In this document: in pieces, positions 47,434 through 56,700 of the stretch | Position numbering within the stretch: the stretch's first letter is position 1 | How the letters are laid out: the number at the start of each line of letters is the position of its first letter | Assembly: GCA_937139495.1 (NCBI GenBank) | Contig: CAKZQC010000027.1 | Span: forward strand, 124,001-188,000 | Length of the DNA stretch: 64,000 nt | From: an uncultured Saprospiraceae bacterium | Lineage (GTDB): Bacteria > Bacteroidota > Bacteroidia > Chitinophagales > Saprospiraceae | Direction: 5' to 3' | Position numbers and translations under genes: made by a program | Notes under the pieces: model-generated | Told to the model about the DNA's origin: nothing | Databases searched by the model: none | What the model saw: only the letters and a program-made list of their open reading frames with translations

Positions 47434-47497
47434 TATTCATACTAAGGCAAATAGCTAGCAGAGACAAGATGATGTTATCTTTTTAACTACTCTATCA

Positions 47498-48451
47498 TCA
47501 ATAACCCTCAATCACCTGCCCTACAATCTTGTCATAATAACCCGAATAAGGGTGCCAAGGATAGCCTTGTTGCTCTTCTTGGTCAAACATAGCCCACCAG
47601 CCCTCAAAGGTATCGGGCAAATAATAAAACCAATATTGTGGTGTCGTTTTGATGCCTCTATTTTGGCAATACGGCAACCAAGTCGTCGTGTAAAAATCTT
47701 TGGTGGCTTTGGCAGCTTGATACTCCAAATGAGCATAGCTGTAGATATAAGTTGCTTTATCGCAATGCCAATTTTTGGCCGCCTCTTCTACTTGCTCAAA
47801 GGCACTGCCATTGCGGATATTGTGCAGCTCAAAGATAAGACTGGACCACATTTGCTCGCTGTCATCGGTGTTTTTGACCCAAACACGCCCCTCAATCGTA
47901 GCCGTAGGGTAAGCGTGTACCGCTTTCACGCCTGTCGGAATTGGAAAATAAGCAGCAGCGGTATCTTGCCAATAAATTAAACTCTGTGTATATTCCCCCG
48001 CCATTTGTTGCTGTACCCATTGCCAAATTTGGTTGTTGCTATCGACTACTTCCAGCATTGTAGGACGATCCACCATCATTTGTTGGAGTTGCTGCTGTGC
48101 TTGTCGCAAGGTCTCTGCGTTAACGCCTTGCTTTTTTCGGTCAAGCCGAACCAGTTTATTGGCTTTCCAAATACCTGTTTTGATGACTCCTTTGTCATCA
48201 AACAAAGTACCCTTACCGTCTATTTTGCCAGCAAGCCAATAGCCAACATATTTGCGTTTATTTTGCCAATAAAAAACTCCATAGCCTTGCATTCTACTAC
48301 CTACAAAATTTCCAATATACTCCTCTCCTCCCTTCCATCGAGCATGCCCAAAACCCTCTTGACAATTGCCCGAAAGGCAATACCTATCCTGCCCATGGAG
48401 CAAAAGCTGCAAGAACAAAAAAACAACAAGAGAGCAATATTTGAGGTACAT
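47498..48451 (-). CDS. Secreted MORN-repeat protein
   Basis: 317 residues with a signal peptide (LKYCSLVVFLFLQLLLHGQ). Residues about 35-105 hold three MORN repeats (GFGHARWKGGEEYIGNFVG, GYGVFYWQNKRKYVGYWLAG, GKGTLFDDKGVIKTGIWKAN). A Trp-rich C-terminal domain of about 200 residues (WVQQQMAGEYTQSLIYW; YWFYYLPDTFEGWWAMFDQE) is not recognised. It lies 12 nt downstream of the sulfatase gene and may share its transcript. The IS element lies just beyond its 3' end. Confidence 0.82.
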   Translation of the reverse strand: MYLKYCSLVVFLFLQLLLHGQDRYCLSGNCQEGFGHARWKGGEEYIGNFVGSRMQGYGVFYWQNKRKYVGYWLAGKIDGKGTLFDDKGVIKTGIWKANKLVRLDRKKQGVNAETLRQAQQQLQQMMVDRPTMLEVVDSNNQIWQWVQQQMAGEYTQSLIYWQDTAAAYFPIPTGVKAVHAYPTATIEGRVWVKNTDDSEQMWSSLIFELHNIRNGSAFEQVEEAAKNWHCDKATYIYSYAHLEYQAAKATKDFYTTTWLPYCQNRGIKTTPQYWFYYLPDTFEGWWAMFDQEEQQGYPWHPYSGYYDKIVGQVIEGY

Positions 48452-48463
48452 ATTTTTAGGGTT

Positions 48464-49786
48464 TTATTTTCCAATAGCAGTCAATTGCATTAATAACTCC
48501 GCTTTAGCAGCACTATCCATAGCATTCAATGGCAATTGATTGGCTTGCAACAAATCAGGACGTTCCAATGGATTGGCAATTAGATCAAAAAGCGATTCGC
48601 TACCATCTTCAAAACGGATATATTTGTGCGTAGCATTCCGAATCGTATAATCGCCACTACCCGTGGTAGAACCTATTTCTGCATACGTATATTTTCGGCT
48701 AGGGTTGCTGGCATTGGTCAATAAATTGGCAAAATTTTGACTATCGTGTATCGTTACACTATCAATTCCAGCCAGATTAGCGATTGTAGCAAACAAATCG
48801 GTCGTATTGATTAGAGCGTCTTCCGTCTCGTTTAGTCGTCCTACGCCTTTGCCTGCAATAACCATTGGAACATTCACACCACCCTGATAAACCGTTCCTT
48901 TTACTCGATTGCTGTTATAGGTCTGAGCAACTTGATTGGGCGAACCATTATCCCCTATAAATATAATAATCGTATTCTCTTTTTCGCTCTCACTCATAGA
49001 AGCGATGACGCGTCCCATTTCGGTATCCATCGCTTCCAGTGCCGCCAAATAATACGGCAATGGATTGGCAGCAATCGCACTCGCATCATCCACTAAACCT
49101 GTTTGCGTATGTAGGTAGCTCGGCGGCAAATGAAAAGGTGTGTGCGGAGCCGTATAAGCCAACCATAGAAACCAAGGTGTCGTTTGCTGGTCGAGCCAAT
49201 CAATAGCAGCATCCGAAAATTTAGTCGTAATATAATCGGTCGAAGTAGTGGTTTGTCCATCTTTGGTATAACTCCAATTGGTGTACGATTGTACTGTTCC
49301 GCTCAACAACCCTTCATAATGCCCCACTCCCATGCTCATGGGGTGATTAGCGTCATTCGACAAATGCCATTTGCCAATCACTGCCGTGCTGTAACCAGTG
49401 TTTTTGGATTGCAATAGCTGCTGCAAAGAAGTTTCGGACGTAGCCAACTCATCGCCTACACTCGTCATGTTCGTACGAAAAGCATATTTGCCTGTCAATA
49501 TCGTGGCTCTAGTCGGTGTACAAGTAGGATTCGACCAAAGGTTATTGAACTGCAAGCCTTCTTGTTGCAATTTCAACAAATTAGGCATAATTGGTTTCTG
49601 TCCGCTTATAGCGGAATTAGGCGTAGCATCTAATCCTACATCATCAGCAATAATTAATAATATATTGGGTTTAGCTACTGTAATAAGAGTATCTAGGGGT
49701 TCTTTCTTGTCGCAACTACCAAATGCGGCAACAAGACAAACTATACTACACAGTAAAAACGCTTTATTTGCAAATGTCTTTTTCAT
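48464..49786 (-). CDS. Sulfatase (arylsulfatase-type) lipoprotein
   Basis: 440 residues with a lipobox (CLVAAFGSCDK). The sulfatase fold starts PNILLIIADDVGLD with metal-binding Asp residues near 48-49. The signature CTPTRATILTGKY has Cys89, which sulfatase-maturing enzymes would oxidise to formylglycine. GKWHL and the FIGDNGSPN loop complete the active site. It would remove sulfate from a sulfated glycan or ester in the periplasm or on the surface, in keeping with marine Bacteroidota. The substrate is unknown, and no glycan-uptake (SusCD) genes are near. Confidence 0.93.
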   Translation of the reverse strand: MKKTFANKAFLLCSIVCLVAAFGSCDKKEPLDTLITVAKPNILLIIADDVGLDATPNSAISGQKPIMPNLLKLQQEGLQFNNLWSNPTCTPTRATILTGKYAFRTNMTSVGDELATSETSLQQLLQSKNTGYSTAVIGKWHLSNDANHPMSMGVGHYEGLLSGTVQSYTNWSYTKDGQTTTSTDYITTKFSDAAIDWLDQQTTPWFLWLAYTAPHTPFHLPPSYLHTQTGLVDDASAIAANPLPYYLAALEAMDTEMGRVIASMSESEKENTIIIFIGDNGSPNQVAQTYNSNRVKGTVYQGGVNVPMVIAGKGVGRLNETEDALINTTDLFATIANLAGIDSVTIHDSQNFANLLTNASNPSRKYTYAEIGSTTGSGDYTIRNATHKYIRFEDGSESLFDLIANPLERPDLLQANQLPLNAMDSAAKAELLMQLTAIGK

Positions 49787-50017
49787 ATCTTCTGGTCGAA
49801 TAACTATTAATACTTAGTTTTATAAGTAGCTTTAGAGCGTACTGAACTCCAAAGGTTTAAACCTTTTCTTAACTTTTCGTTAAAAAAAAAGTTATTACTG
49901 CAATATTCCTACTTTAAATTAGATGCTAATTTCAATATTTTAGGTGCATTTTTAGTCAAAAATTGTAAAATAGTTCGATATTTAGACTGTTTCAAGCCAC
50001 TTTATTCCTCCGACATT

Positions 50018-50494
50018 ATGAAAAAAACCAATGCTACTCGCTTACTTGATCAAGCTAAAATTGATTATCAACTAATTCCCTACCATTACGACCCTCAAAA
50101 TTTAGATGTCGCAAAAATTGCTCTAGAAAACCAATTGCCACTCTCGCAAATCTACAAAACACTGGTTGTACAGGGCGACCAAACAGGCATTGTAATAGCC
50201 TTAGTAGCAGGACATCAAGCCCTTTCGCTCAAAGCATTGGCGAAAGCCACACAAAATAAAAAAATGAACCTACTGCCGATTCAAGACTTGCAAAAACAAA
50301 CAGGCTATGTGCGAGGTGGCTGCTCGCCTATTGGTCTCAAAAAAAACTTTCCAATCTGGGCAGATACTTCCCTGGCTTCTTTAGATACCTTATATATCAA
50401 TGCAGGAACACGGGGCGTACTGTTGCGACTTCGTCCACAAGATTTAGAAAAAATAGTGCTGTTGAACTATGATTCGATTGGTATCGAAAAATAA
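50018..50494 (+). CDS. ybaK: Cys-tRNA(Pro)/Cys-tRNA(Cys) deacylase YbaK
   Basis: 158 residues, one YbaK/EbsC domain. It has the conserved IYKTLVVQGDQTG, ALVAGHQALSLKALAKA (with the Lys of the deacylase site) and YVRGGCSPIGLKK, the Gly-Ser-Pro loop. It hydrolyses Cys wrongly attached to tRNA-Pro. It stands alone between AT-rich gaps of 231 nt upstream and 210 nt downstream. Neither gap shows anything beyond a short AAAGGTTTAAACCTTT palindrome near 49850. Confidence 0.93.
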   Translation: MKKTNATRLLDQAKIDYQLIPYHYDPQNLDVAKIALENQLPLSQIYKTLVVQGDQTGIVIALVAGHQALSLKALAKATQNKKMNLLPIQDLQKQTGYVRGGCSPIGLKKNFPIWADTSLASLDTLYINAGTRGVLLRLRPQDLEKIVLLNYDSIGIEK

Positions 50495-50704
50495 TTTTCA
50501 CATTTTGTTAAGAAATGGAACTACTTACCGCCTCAAAATGTATATATAGTACAAATTAAAAGTTAAACTATCAAAAATAATAGTCTTACTATTTTAATAA
50601 TAAATTTAACAGTTATTCAAAAAGAAATTCTGTCATTTTTCTTGTATCAAAACTAAATACTATATTTACTGTTTATCCCATCTTTTCATTAAATTTATTC
50701 TACT

Positions 50705-51436
50705 ATGTTTGAGCTAATTAGTGCTTCCTTTGCTCCTACCAATTTGGTGTTTACCATTCCACTGATACTCATTGGGTTTTATTGGCTTAGTGTGGTAGCA
50801 GGTGTTATTGGCATGGATGCCTTTGATCTAGATATGGATCTTGACATGGATGTAGATGTTGACGTTGATTTGGACTTGGATTTAGATGTTGATGCCGATG
50901 TAGATATTGATGCCGATGGCAATCTAAAAGGGAGTGCCGCAACCACTACAGAAAGTGGTAGTGGAGACGGATTCATGATTGGAATCTTACGATTCTTCAA
51001 TTTTGGGCGAGTACCTTTTATGGTATTAATTTCTTTTATTATTCTTTTTGGCTGGGGAATTTCTGTTTGGTGCAACCATGTAGGTAGTTGGGTCAACCCA
51101 AGCAACTCTGGACTAATTGGAGCCTTACTTTTTATACCTATCTTAATTGGTAGTTTGCTCATCACAAAAATTGTCACCACACCTTTAGTACCTATTTTTG
51201 ATAAGTTCAACACCGCTGCCAAAAACTTGGTCATAGAAGGAAAAGTAGGCACTCTAATGACTTCTATAGAAAAAACACAAATCGGGCAGCTCAAAATAGA
51301 TATTGATGGTTCTATTGTTTCGTTGAGCGTAAAAGCAGACGAAGGTCAAACCCTCAAAAAAGGAGAACGAGTTGTCGTTATTCAAGAAGATGCCGACAAA
51401 AAGTCCTATTTAGTACAGCGTTTCAATCATACATAA
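50705..51436 (+). CDS. YqiJ-like OB-fold membrane protein with alternating-Asp segment
   Basis: 243 residues. TM helix 1 (VFTIPLILIGFYWLSVVAGV) is followed by residues 41-71 in which every second residue is Asp (16 Asp). Two further TM regions come next (FMVLISFIILFGWGISVW; LIGALLFIPILIGSLLI), and a C-terminal NfeD/OB-fold barrel (VIEGKVGTLMTSI, GERVVVIQEDAD). YqiJ/NfeD proteins partner flotillins in the membrane, and a flotillin gene follows 91 nt later. The Asp ladder could bind Ca2+ or other cations. Confidence 0.85.
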   Translation: MFELISASFAPTNLVFTIPLILIGFYWLSVVAGVIGMDAFDLDMDLDMDVDVDVDLDLDLDVDADVDIDADGNLKGSAATTTESGSGDGFMIGILRFFNFGRVPFMVLISFIILFGWGISVWCNHVGSWVNPSNSGLIGALLFIPILIGSLLITKIVTTPLVPIFDKFNTAAKNLVIEGKVGTLMTSIEKTQIGQLKIDIDGSIVSLSVKADEGQTLKKGERVVVIQEDADKKSYLVQRFNHT

Positions 51437-51527
51437 CATAGAAATGATACAAGTATTATAAACACAATCATTTATTCATATATCATACAATCATTATAAT
51501 TTCCTCATAAACTTAAAATAAATAAAC

Positions 51528-53654
51528 ATGATAGGTTACATCATTTTAATCATTGTAGGTGGATTAATCCTAGTAGGATTAGGTTTCCTTATTTTATTGG
51601 CAAAAGCCCACAAGAAAGTACCACAAGGTAAAGCATTGATTCGTACAGGTGTTGGTGGAGCTAAAGTCGCTCTAGATTCGGGTATTTTTGTTATCCCAAT
51701 CATGCACCGTGTCGAAGAGATGGATATTTCGCTCAAGACTATCGAAGTGAATCGTATGGCTGCAGAAGGGCTGATTTGTAAGGACAATATGCGTGCGGAT
51801 ATCAAAGTAGTATTCTTTGTGCGTGTCAACAAAGATCCTAAAATGGTCGTAGAAGTAGCTCAAACCATTGGTTGCGCTAGAGCTTCTAGACACGAAACAT
51901 TGAATAATTTATTTGATGCTAAATTTTCGGAAGCACTCAAAACCGTTGGTAAAAACTTTGACTTTGTAGATCTCTACACGGAGCGCGAAAAGTTCAAAAA
52001 TGGTATTTTGGAAACCATTGGTACTGACCTTAACGGTTATGTACTTGATGATTGTGCGATTGACTTCTTGGAGCAAACGCCTCTTTCTTCGCTAGACGAA
52101 AAAAATATCTTGGATGCTCAAGGTATCAAGAAGATTGAAGAGTTGACTTCTAATGAGCAGGAAAAAACCAATGCGATTCGCAGAAAAAGAGAACAAAATA
52201 TCAAAGAGCAAGATGTAGTCGCTCGTACCAATATTTTGAGACTCGAAAAGCAACAAATCGAAGAAGAGCAGAAGCAGAGAAAAGAGATTGCAGAACTGAC
52301 TTCTACACAAGAAAACTCTGCCAAGCAAGTTGTATTGGAGAAAGATAAAGAAACATCGCTCTTACAAAAAGACACCGAACGTGAAATCGGTCGTGCAGAA
52401 GAAGACAAGCAGCGCGAAATCATGATGGCTCGCCTCAAAAAAGAACAACTCGAAAAAGTAACGGTTCAGGAAATGCTCCAAGCAGAACAAGAAGCTATAC
52501 AAGAACGTGAGAAAGAAGTAGGTAAGCGCGAAGTAGAAAAAGAGCAAGCACTCGAAGAGAAAAGACGTGATATTCAAATTGTCATTAAAGAACGTAAGGC
52601 AGAAGAAAAAAAGACCATAGAAGAAGATCAAAGAATTCTAGATGTGCAGGAACTCATGACTGCTGAACGTAACAAAAAAGTGGCTGAATTGAAAGCTAGC
52701 CAAGAGGCAGAAATGCAGAAAATTACGCAGACGCGTAGAGCGGAAGCCGACAAACTATCGGCAGAAGTCAATGCGCAGAAAAAAATAATTGATGCAGATG
52801 CCAACATGGCTGCCGTACAGAAAGAATCGGAAGCTCGTAAAATAGCTGCCGAAGCACTCGCCCGTGAAGAGGCAACTATGGGTATCGCTGAAGCGAATGT
52901 CATGAAAGCTAAAGCCGAAGCTCGTGAAATGGAAGGTAATACAGAAGCCGCTATTTTAGAGAAAAAAGCCATGGCAGAAGCCTCTGCGACCAAAGCGAAA
53001 GCAGAAGCAGAAAAAATGAAAGGTATGGCAGAAGCCGACGTTATTCGTGAAAAAGGTACTGTTGATGCCACTATCACCGAACAAAAAGGTTTGGCAGAAG
53101 CCAAAGTAATTGAGCAAAAACTAAGTTCTGAAGCGAAAGGTATTGAAGCGAAAGCAGAAGCAATGAAACTGCTAGATGGTGTTGGTAAAGACCACGAAGA
53201 GTTCAAACTTAAATTGGCACAACACAAAGAAATCAAAATCGCTGAAATTCAGGCTCAAATGGGTATTGCTGAAGCTCAAGCTCGTGTATTGGCTACCGCT
53301 CTACAAAATGCTAAAATTGACATCGTCGGTGGCGAAACCAAATTCTTTGATAGCATTATTAATGCCGTCAATAAAGGAAAATCGCTTGACCGCTTGATTG
53401 ACAATAGTGATAACTTGACAGCTGTCAAAACGGCTCTTTTGGGTAATGGCGACGATAACTTGATTGCCCGTATTCAGGGGTTTGTAGAAAACTACAACAT
53501 TGATAGCAATGCCATCAAAAACATGACGTTATCAGCTGTATTGACTAAAATATATGCTCAAGCAAATGACAATGACCAAGGCGTAGTTATGGGCTTAATC
53601 GAAAGCGTCAGCCGACTCGGTATGGGTGGAAAAGATGCCAGCGAATTGTTCTAA
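51528..53654 (+). CDS. Flotillin-family (YqiK-type) SPFH protein
   Basis: 708 residues. An N-terminal membrane hairpin or TM (IILIIVGGLILVGLGFLIL) is followed by the SPFH/band 7 domain (about 30-230: GKALIRTGVGGAKVALDSG, CKDNMRADIKVVFFVRVNKD). A coiled coil of roughly 350 residues built of Glu/Ala/Lys repeats (KAEAREMEGNTEAA, KAKAEAEKMKGMAEA) and a C-terminal oligomerisation part complete it. Flotillins form large membrane-bound cages or microdomains. The pairing with the YqiJ-like gene matches the yqiJK arrangement known in other bacteria. A hairpin follows at 53676-53707. Confidence 0.93.
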   Translation: MIGYIILIIVGGLILVGLGFLILLAKAHKKVPQGKALIRTGVGGAKVALDSGIFVIPIMHRVEEMDISLKTIEVNRMAAEGLICKDNMRADIKVVFFVRVNKDPKMVVEVAQTIGCARASRHETLNNLFDAKFSEALKTVGKNFDFVDLYTEREKFKNGILETIGTDLNGYVLDDCAIDFLEQTPLSSLDEKNILDAQGIKKIEELTSNEQEKTNAIRRKREQNIKEQDVVARTNILRLEKQQIEEEQKQRKEIAELTSTQENSAKQVVLEKDKETSLLQKDTEREIGRAEEDKQREIMMARLKKEQLEKVTVQEMLQAEQEAIQEREKEVGKREVEKEQALEEKRRDIQIVIKERKAEEKKTIEEDQRILDVQELMTAERNKKVAELKASQEAEMQKITQTRRAEADKLSAEVNAQKKIIDADANMAAVQKESEARKIAAEALAREEATMGIAEANVMKAKAEAREMEGNTEAAILEKKAMAEASATKAKAEAEKMKGMAEADVIREKGTVDATITEQKGLAEAKVIEQKLSSEAKGIEAKAEAMKLLDGVGKDHEEFKLKLAQHKEIKIAEIQAQMGIAEAQARVLATALQNAKIDIVGGETKFFDSIINAVNKGKSLDRLIDNSDNLTAVKTALLGNGDDNLIARIQGFVENYNIDSNAIKNMTLSAVLTKIYAQANDNDQGVVMGLIESVSRLGMGGKDASELF

Positions 53655-53675
53655 ACTATTCCATTTTGATGACTG

Positions 53676-53707
53676 TGGGGCTAAGTATTACCTAGTATTT
53701 AGCCCCA
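53676..53707 (+). terminator. Hairpin between the flotillin and ATPase genes
   Basis: TGGGGCTAAGTATTA pairs with TAGTATTTAGCCCCA (two wobble positions) across a 2-nt loop; only a weak T-rich stretch follows. It may attenuate rather than stop transcription into the ATPase gene. Confidence 0.5.
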
Positions 53708-53762
53708 TTTCCTACTCTACTTAACTCCCAATATTTACACAAAAAAAGAAATCCCTCGCAAT

Positions 53763-56700
53763 ATGCCAGATGACAACAAAAATATAGATAATTCGGTAGA
53801 AAACGATGCTAACAACGAAGCAGCAGTCAAAGATACCACGCAGCTCGAAAGTGGCACTTACGAGATTATCAAAGGTAGGCTCAACAAGAGTGGAGAAAGC
53901 TTACGTAATCGTTTGGCACAGCTCAACGTAGAACGCAAAAAAGTGTTTGGTTCTATCGAGATGAAGCCGATTAACAATCAGCGTATCGAAACCGATCACG
54001 CTTGTATTGCTCGTGATATTTTTGCACTTGGCAATTATTGCATATTGGGATATAACGTCCGTATGGGACTCAAAAAAATTGAGCTGGAAGATGTTTTCTC
54101 TGTCTATCAATTTCATGACGACCAAACGTTCAAAAAAATATCGCTAGATTACTTGGTCAAAGGCAACGAAAAATTTGTCTCCGATTTCAAGAGTCTTTAT
54201 CGTTATTCCAACGAAGTATCATTCCTCAAATTTTCCCAAGACAAAAACGATCCGTTTTTCTACATGATATTTCAGGACGGTAAGTCCAAAAAAACCTTCA
54301 AGTGGGAAATCAAAGGTGATCAACTGATGTATGATTCTTCTCCTGGAGATAAAGATTATACCTACCCCTCACAATTTGAGTTTGAGTGGGTGAGTGTTCG
54401 TCGGGAAAGTATCCGCCAAGGACTTCACCCGCACATTTCTATCCTCGACAAAGTGTTTGTGGAGACCGTAGGGGGCGACCTCACCATCAAGATAGAAGAC
54501 AATACCGAAACAGGCAAAGGTATCTACGCAGAGCCTGTCAAATATGAGAAGCAAAAAATAGATGATGCCACCGTTTATTATGCGGATTTAGGCAACTTGA
54601 TTGTCCTCAAAATCAAACCCTACCAAGAGACTTTCCGCTATTTTGTTTACAATGTCAAATTGCAAACCGCTCAACGTGTCGATGCCCTCGAACACGCAGG
54701 TATTTTATTGCCCAACGGGCAAGGTCTAGTCTTCTCTAATGGTTTTTATTTGCAAACAGGCGAGTTCCGTATGTTTGACAAAACCAGTGAAGGCGGCAAC
54801 CTTTTTGAGCAACATATATTATCGCCCAACGGCGAAGATCATTTGTATGTTTTTCATGCTCCAGAACAAGGTTCTTATATCTTACTGTCGTACAATGTGA
54901 TAGAACAAAACGTCAGTACGCCCATTTTATGCCATGGTTTTACGTTGTTTCCTGATGGTGAACTGTGCTACTTCCGTAGTGAAGAAACCAAAACGCAACA
55001 CCACTTAATTCAAGTTTGGCAAACGCCTTATCTGAGAGGAAAAATTATTCCTTCTGAATACACCGACTCGCCCCTATACAAAATAACCAACAAGGATATT
55101 GTCCGAGCGATGGCAGAAAGTCAAGAAGTACTCAATCTACTTGGCAAGGACGAAACCTACTCTGATTTGTACTACGACTTGACCAAACGGTCAACCACCA
55201 TTTTGGATTCCTACCATTGGATAAAAAATGAATCAGCATTTTCCCTAAATGAACCTTTAGAAGAAATAAAAGCATCGGCTAGTGCCGCTATTGATGAGTT
55301 TGAGAAAGTACAAAACATCAAGGCTGCTACCAAAGAAGCCATCAAGGAAGTACAAAGAAAAGTAGGCGAGCTATTCCGAGAAATCGGCTCTACCTCCTAC
55401 AACCGAGTAGATCAATTTGTGGTGCATTTGGCGTCGCTGCGCACCGCTAGAGGCGAAATTATATCGCTTCGTGACCTACGCTACACCGACGAGGAACTGA
55501 TATTAGAACTCGAAGAAGAAGCTGCCGCAATCAACGAGCGTCTTTCGACCGAATGTGTCGGTTTCTTGCTCAAAGACGATGCCCTCCAACCCTACTTGGA
55601 TCGAGTGGCTGCTGCCCAATCTGAAATAGAAGGCGTAGAAACAGCTCGCCAAGGCAAGCACTTGGAAGAAAAAATTGATGCCATTGGCAAAGAGCTTGAA
55701 CTATTGATTGAGATTGTATCCAATCTGAAGATAGATGATGCAACACAAACGACCCGTATTATTGATAGTATTACAGGTATTTTTGCGACACTCAATCAGG
55801 CAAAAGCAGCTATCAAACGCCGCTTGCGAGATTTGACTGGTGCGGAGGCTGTCGCCGAATTTGCGGCTCAAGCTAAGCTATTGGACCAAAGTTTAATCAA
55901 CTACTTGGACATAGCGACCACGCTCCCCAAAACCGATGAATACTACACCAAAATGATGGTGCAGCTCGAAGAACTAGAGAGTAAATTTGCCGAATTTGAC
56001 GAATATATTCTCAAAATAACCGACAAACGAGAAGAGATAAACAATGCGTTTGAAACGCGCCGACTGTCGATAATCGAAGCGACTAACAAGCGTACTTCTG
56101 CCCTACAAAGTGCCGCAGAACGTATCTTGTCGGGTGTGCAGAACAGAGCCAACAGCTTCAAGGAAGTAGCCGAAATAAACGGCTTTTTTGCTTCTGATTT
56201 GATGATAGAGAAAGTACGGGATATTATTAACAACCTCAATGAATTGGGTGACACCAATAAGGCAGGCGATACCCAAACGAAGCTCAAAACGATCAAGGAA
56301 GATGCGATTCGTCAGTTGCGTGACAAGAAAGATTTGTATCAAGGTGATGCCATCAAATTTGGTCGTCATTTCTTCTCTGTCAATAAGCAAAAGCTAGATT
56401 TGACAATGGTACCTCGTGGCGACGGCATGTATTATCACTTGACAGGAACAGGATTTTTTGAGCCTGTCACAAACCAAGACTTTTTGCAAACCAAACCCGT
56501 TTGGTCGCAGGCGTTAGTATCCGAAAACGAAGACACCTATCGTGCAGAATATTTGGCTTATATTGCCTTTCAGGAATTGCTAAAAAGCAAAAAAGAATTG
56601 ACCTCGGAAGAGATGCTGCCTTTTATACAAGAGTTTTCGGCCAATCGCTACCACGAGGGATATTCCAAAGGAATACACGACGAAGATGCCGCTCAAATAT

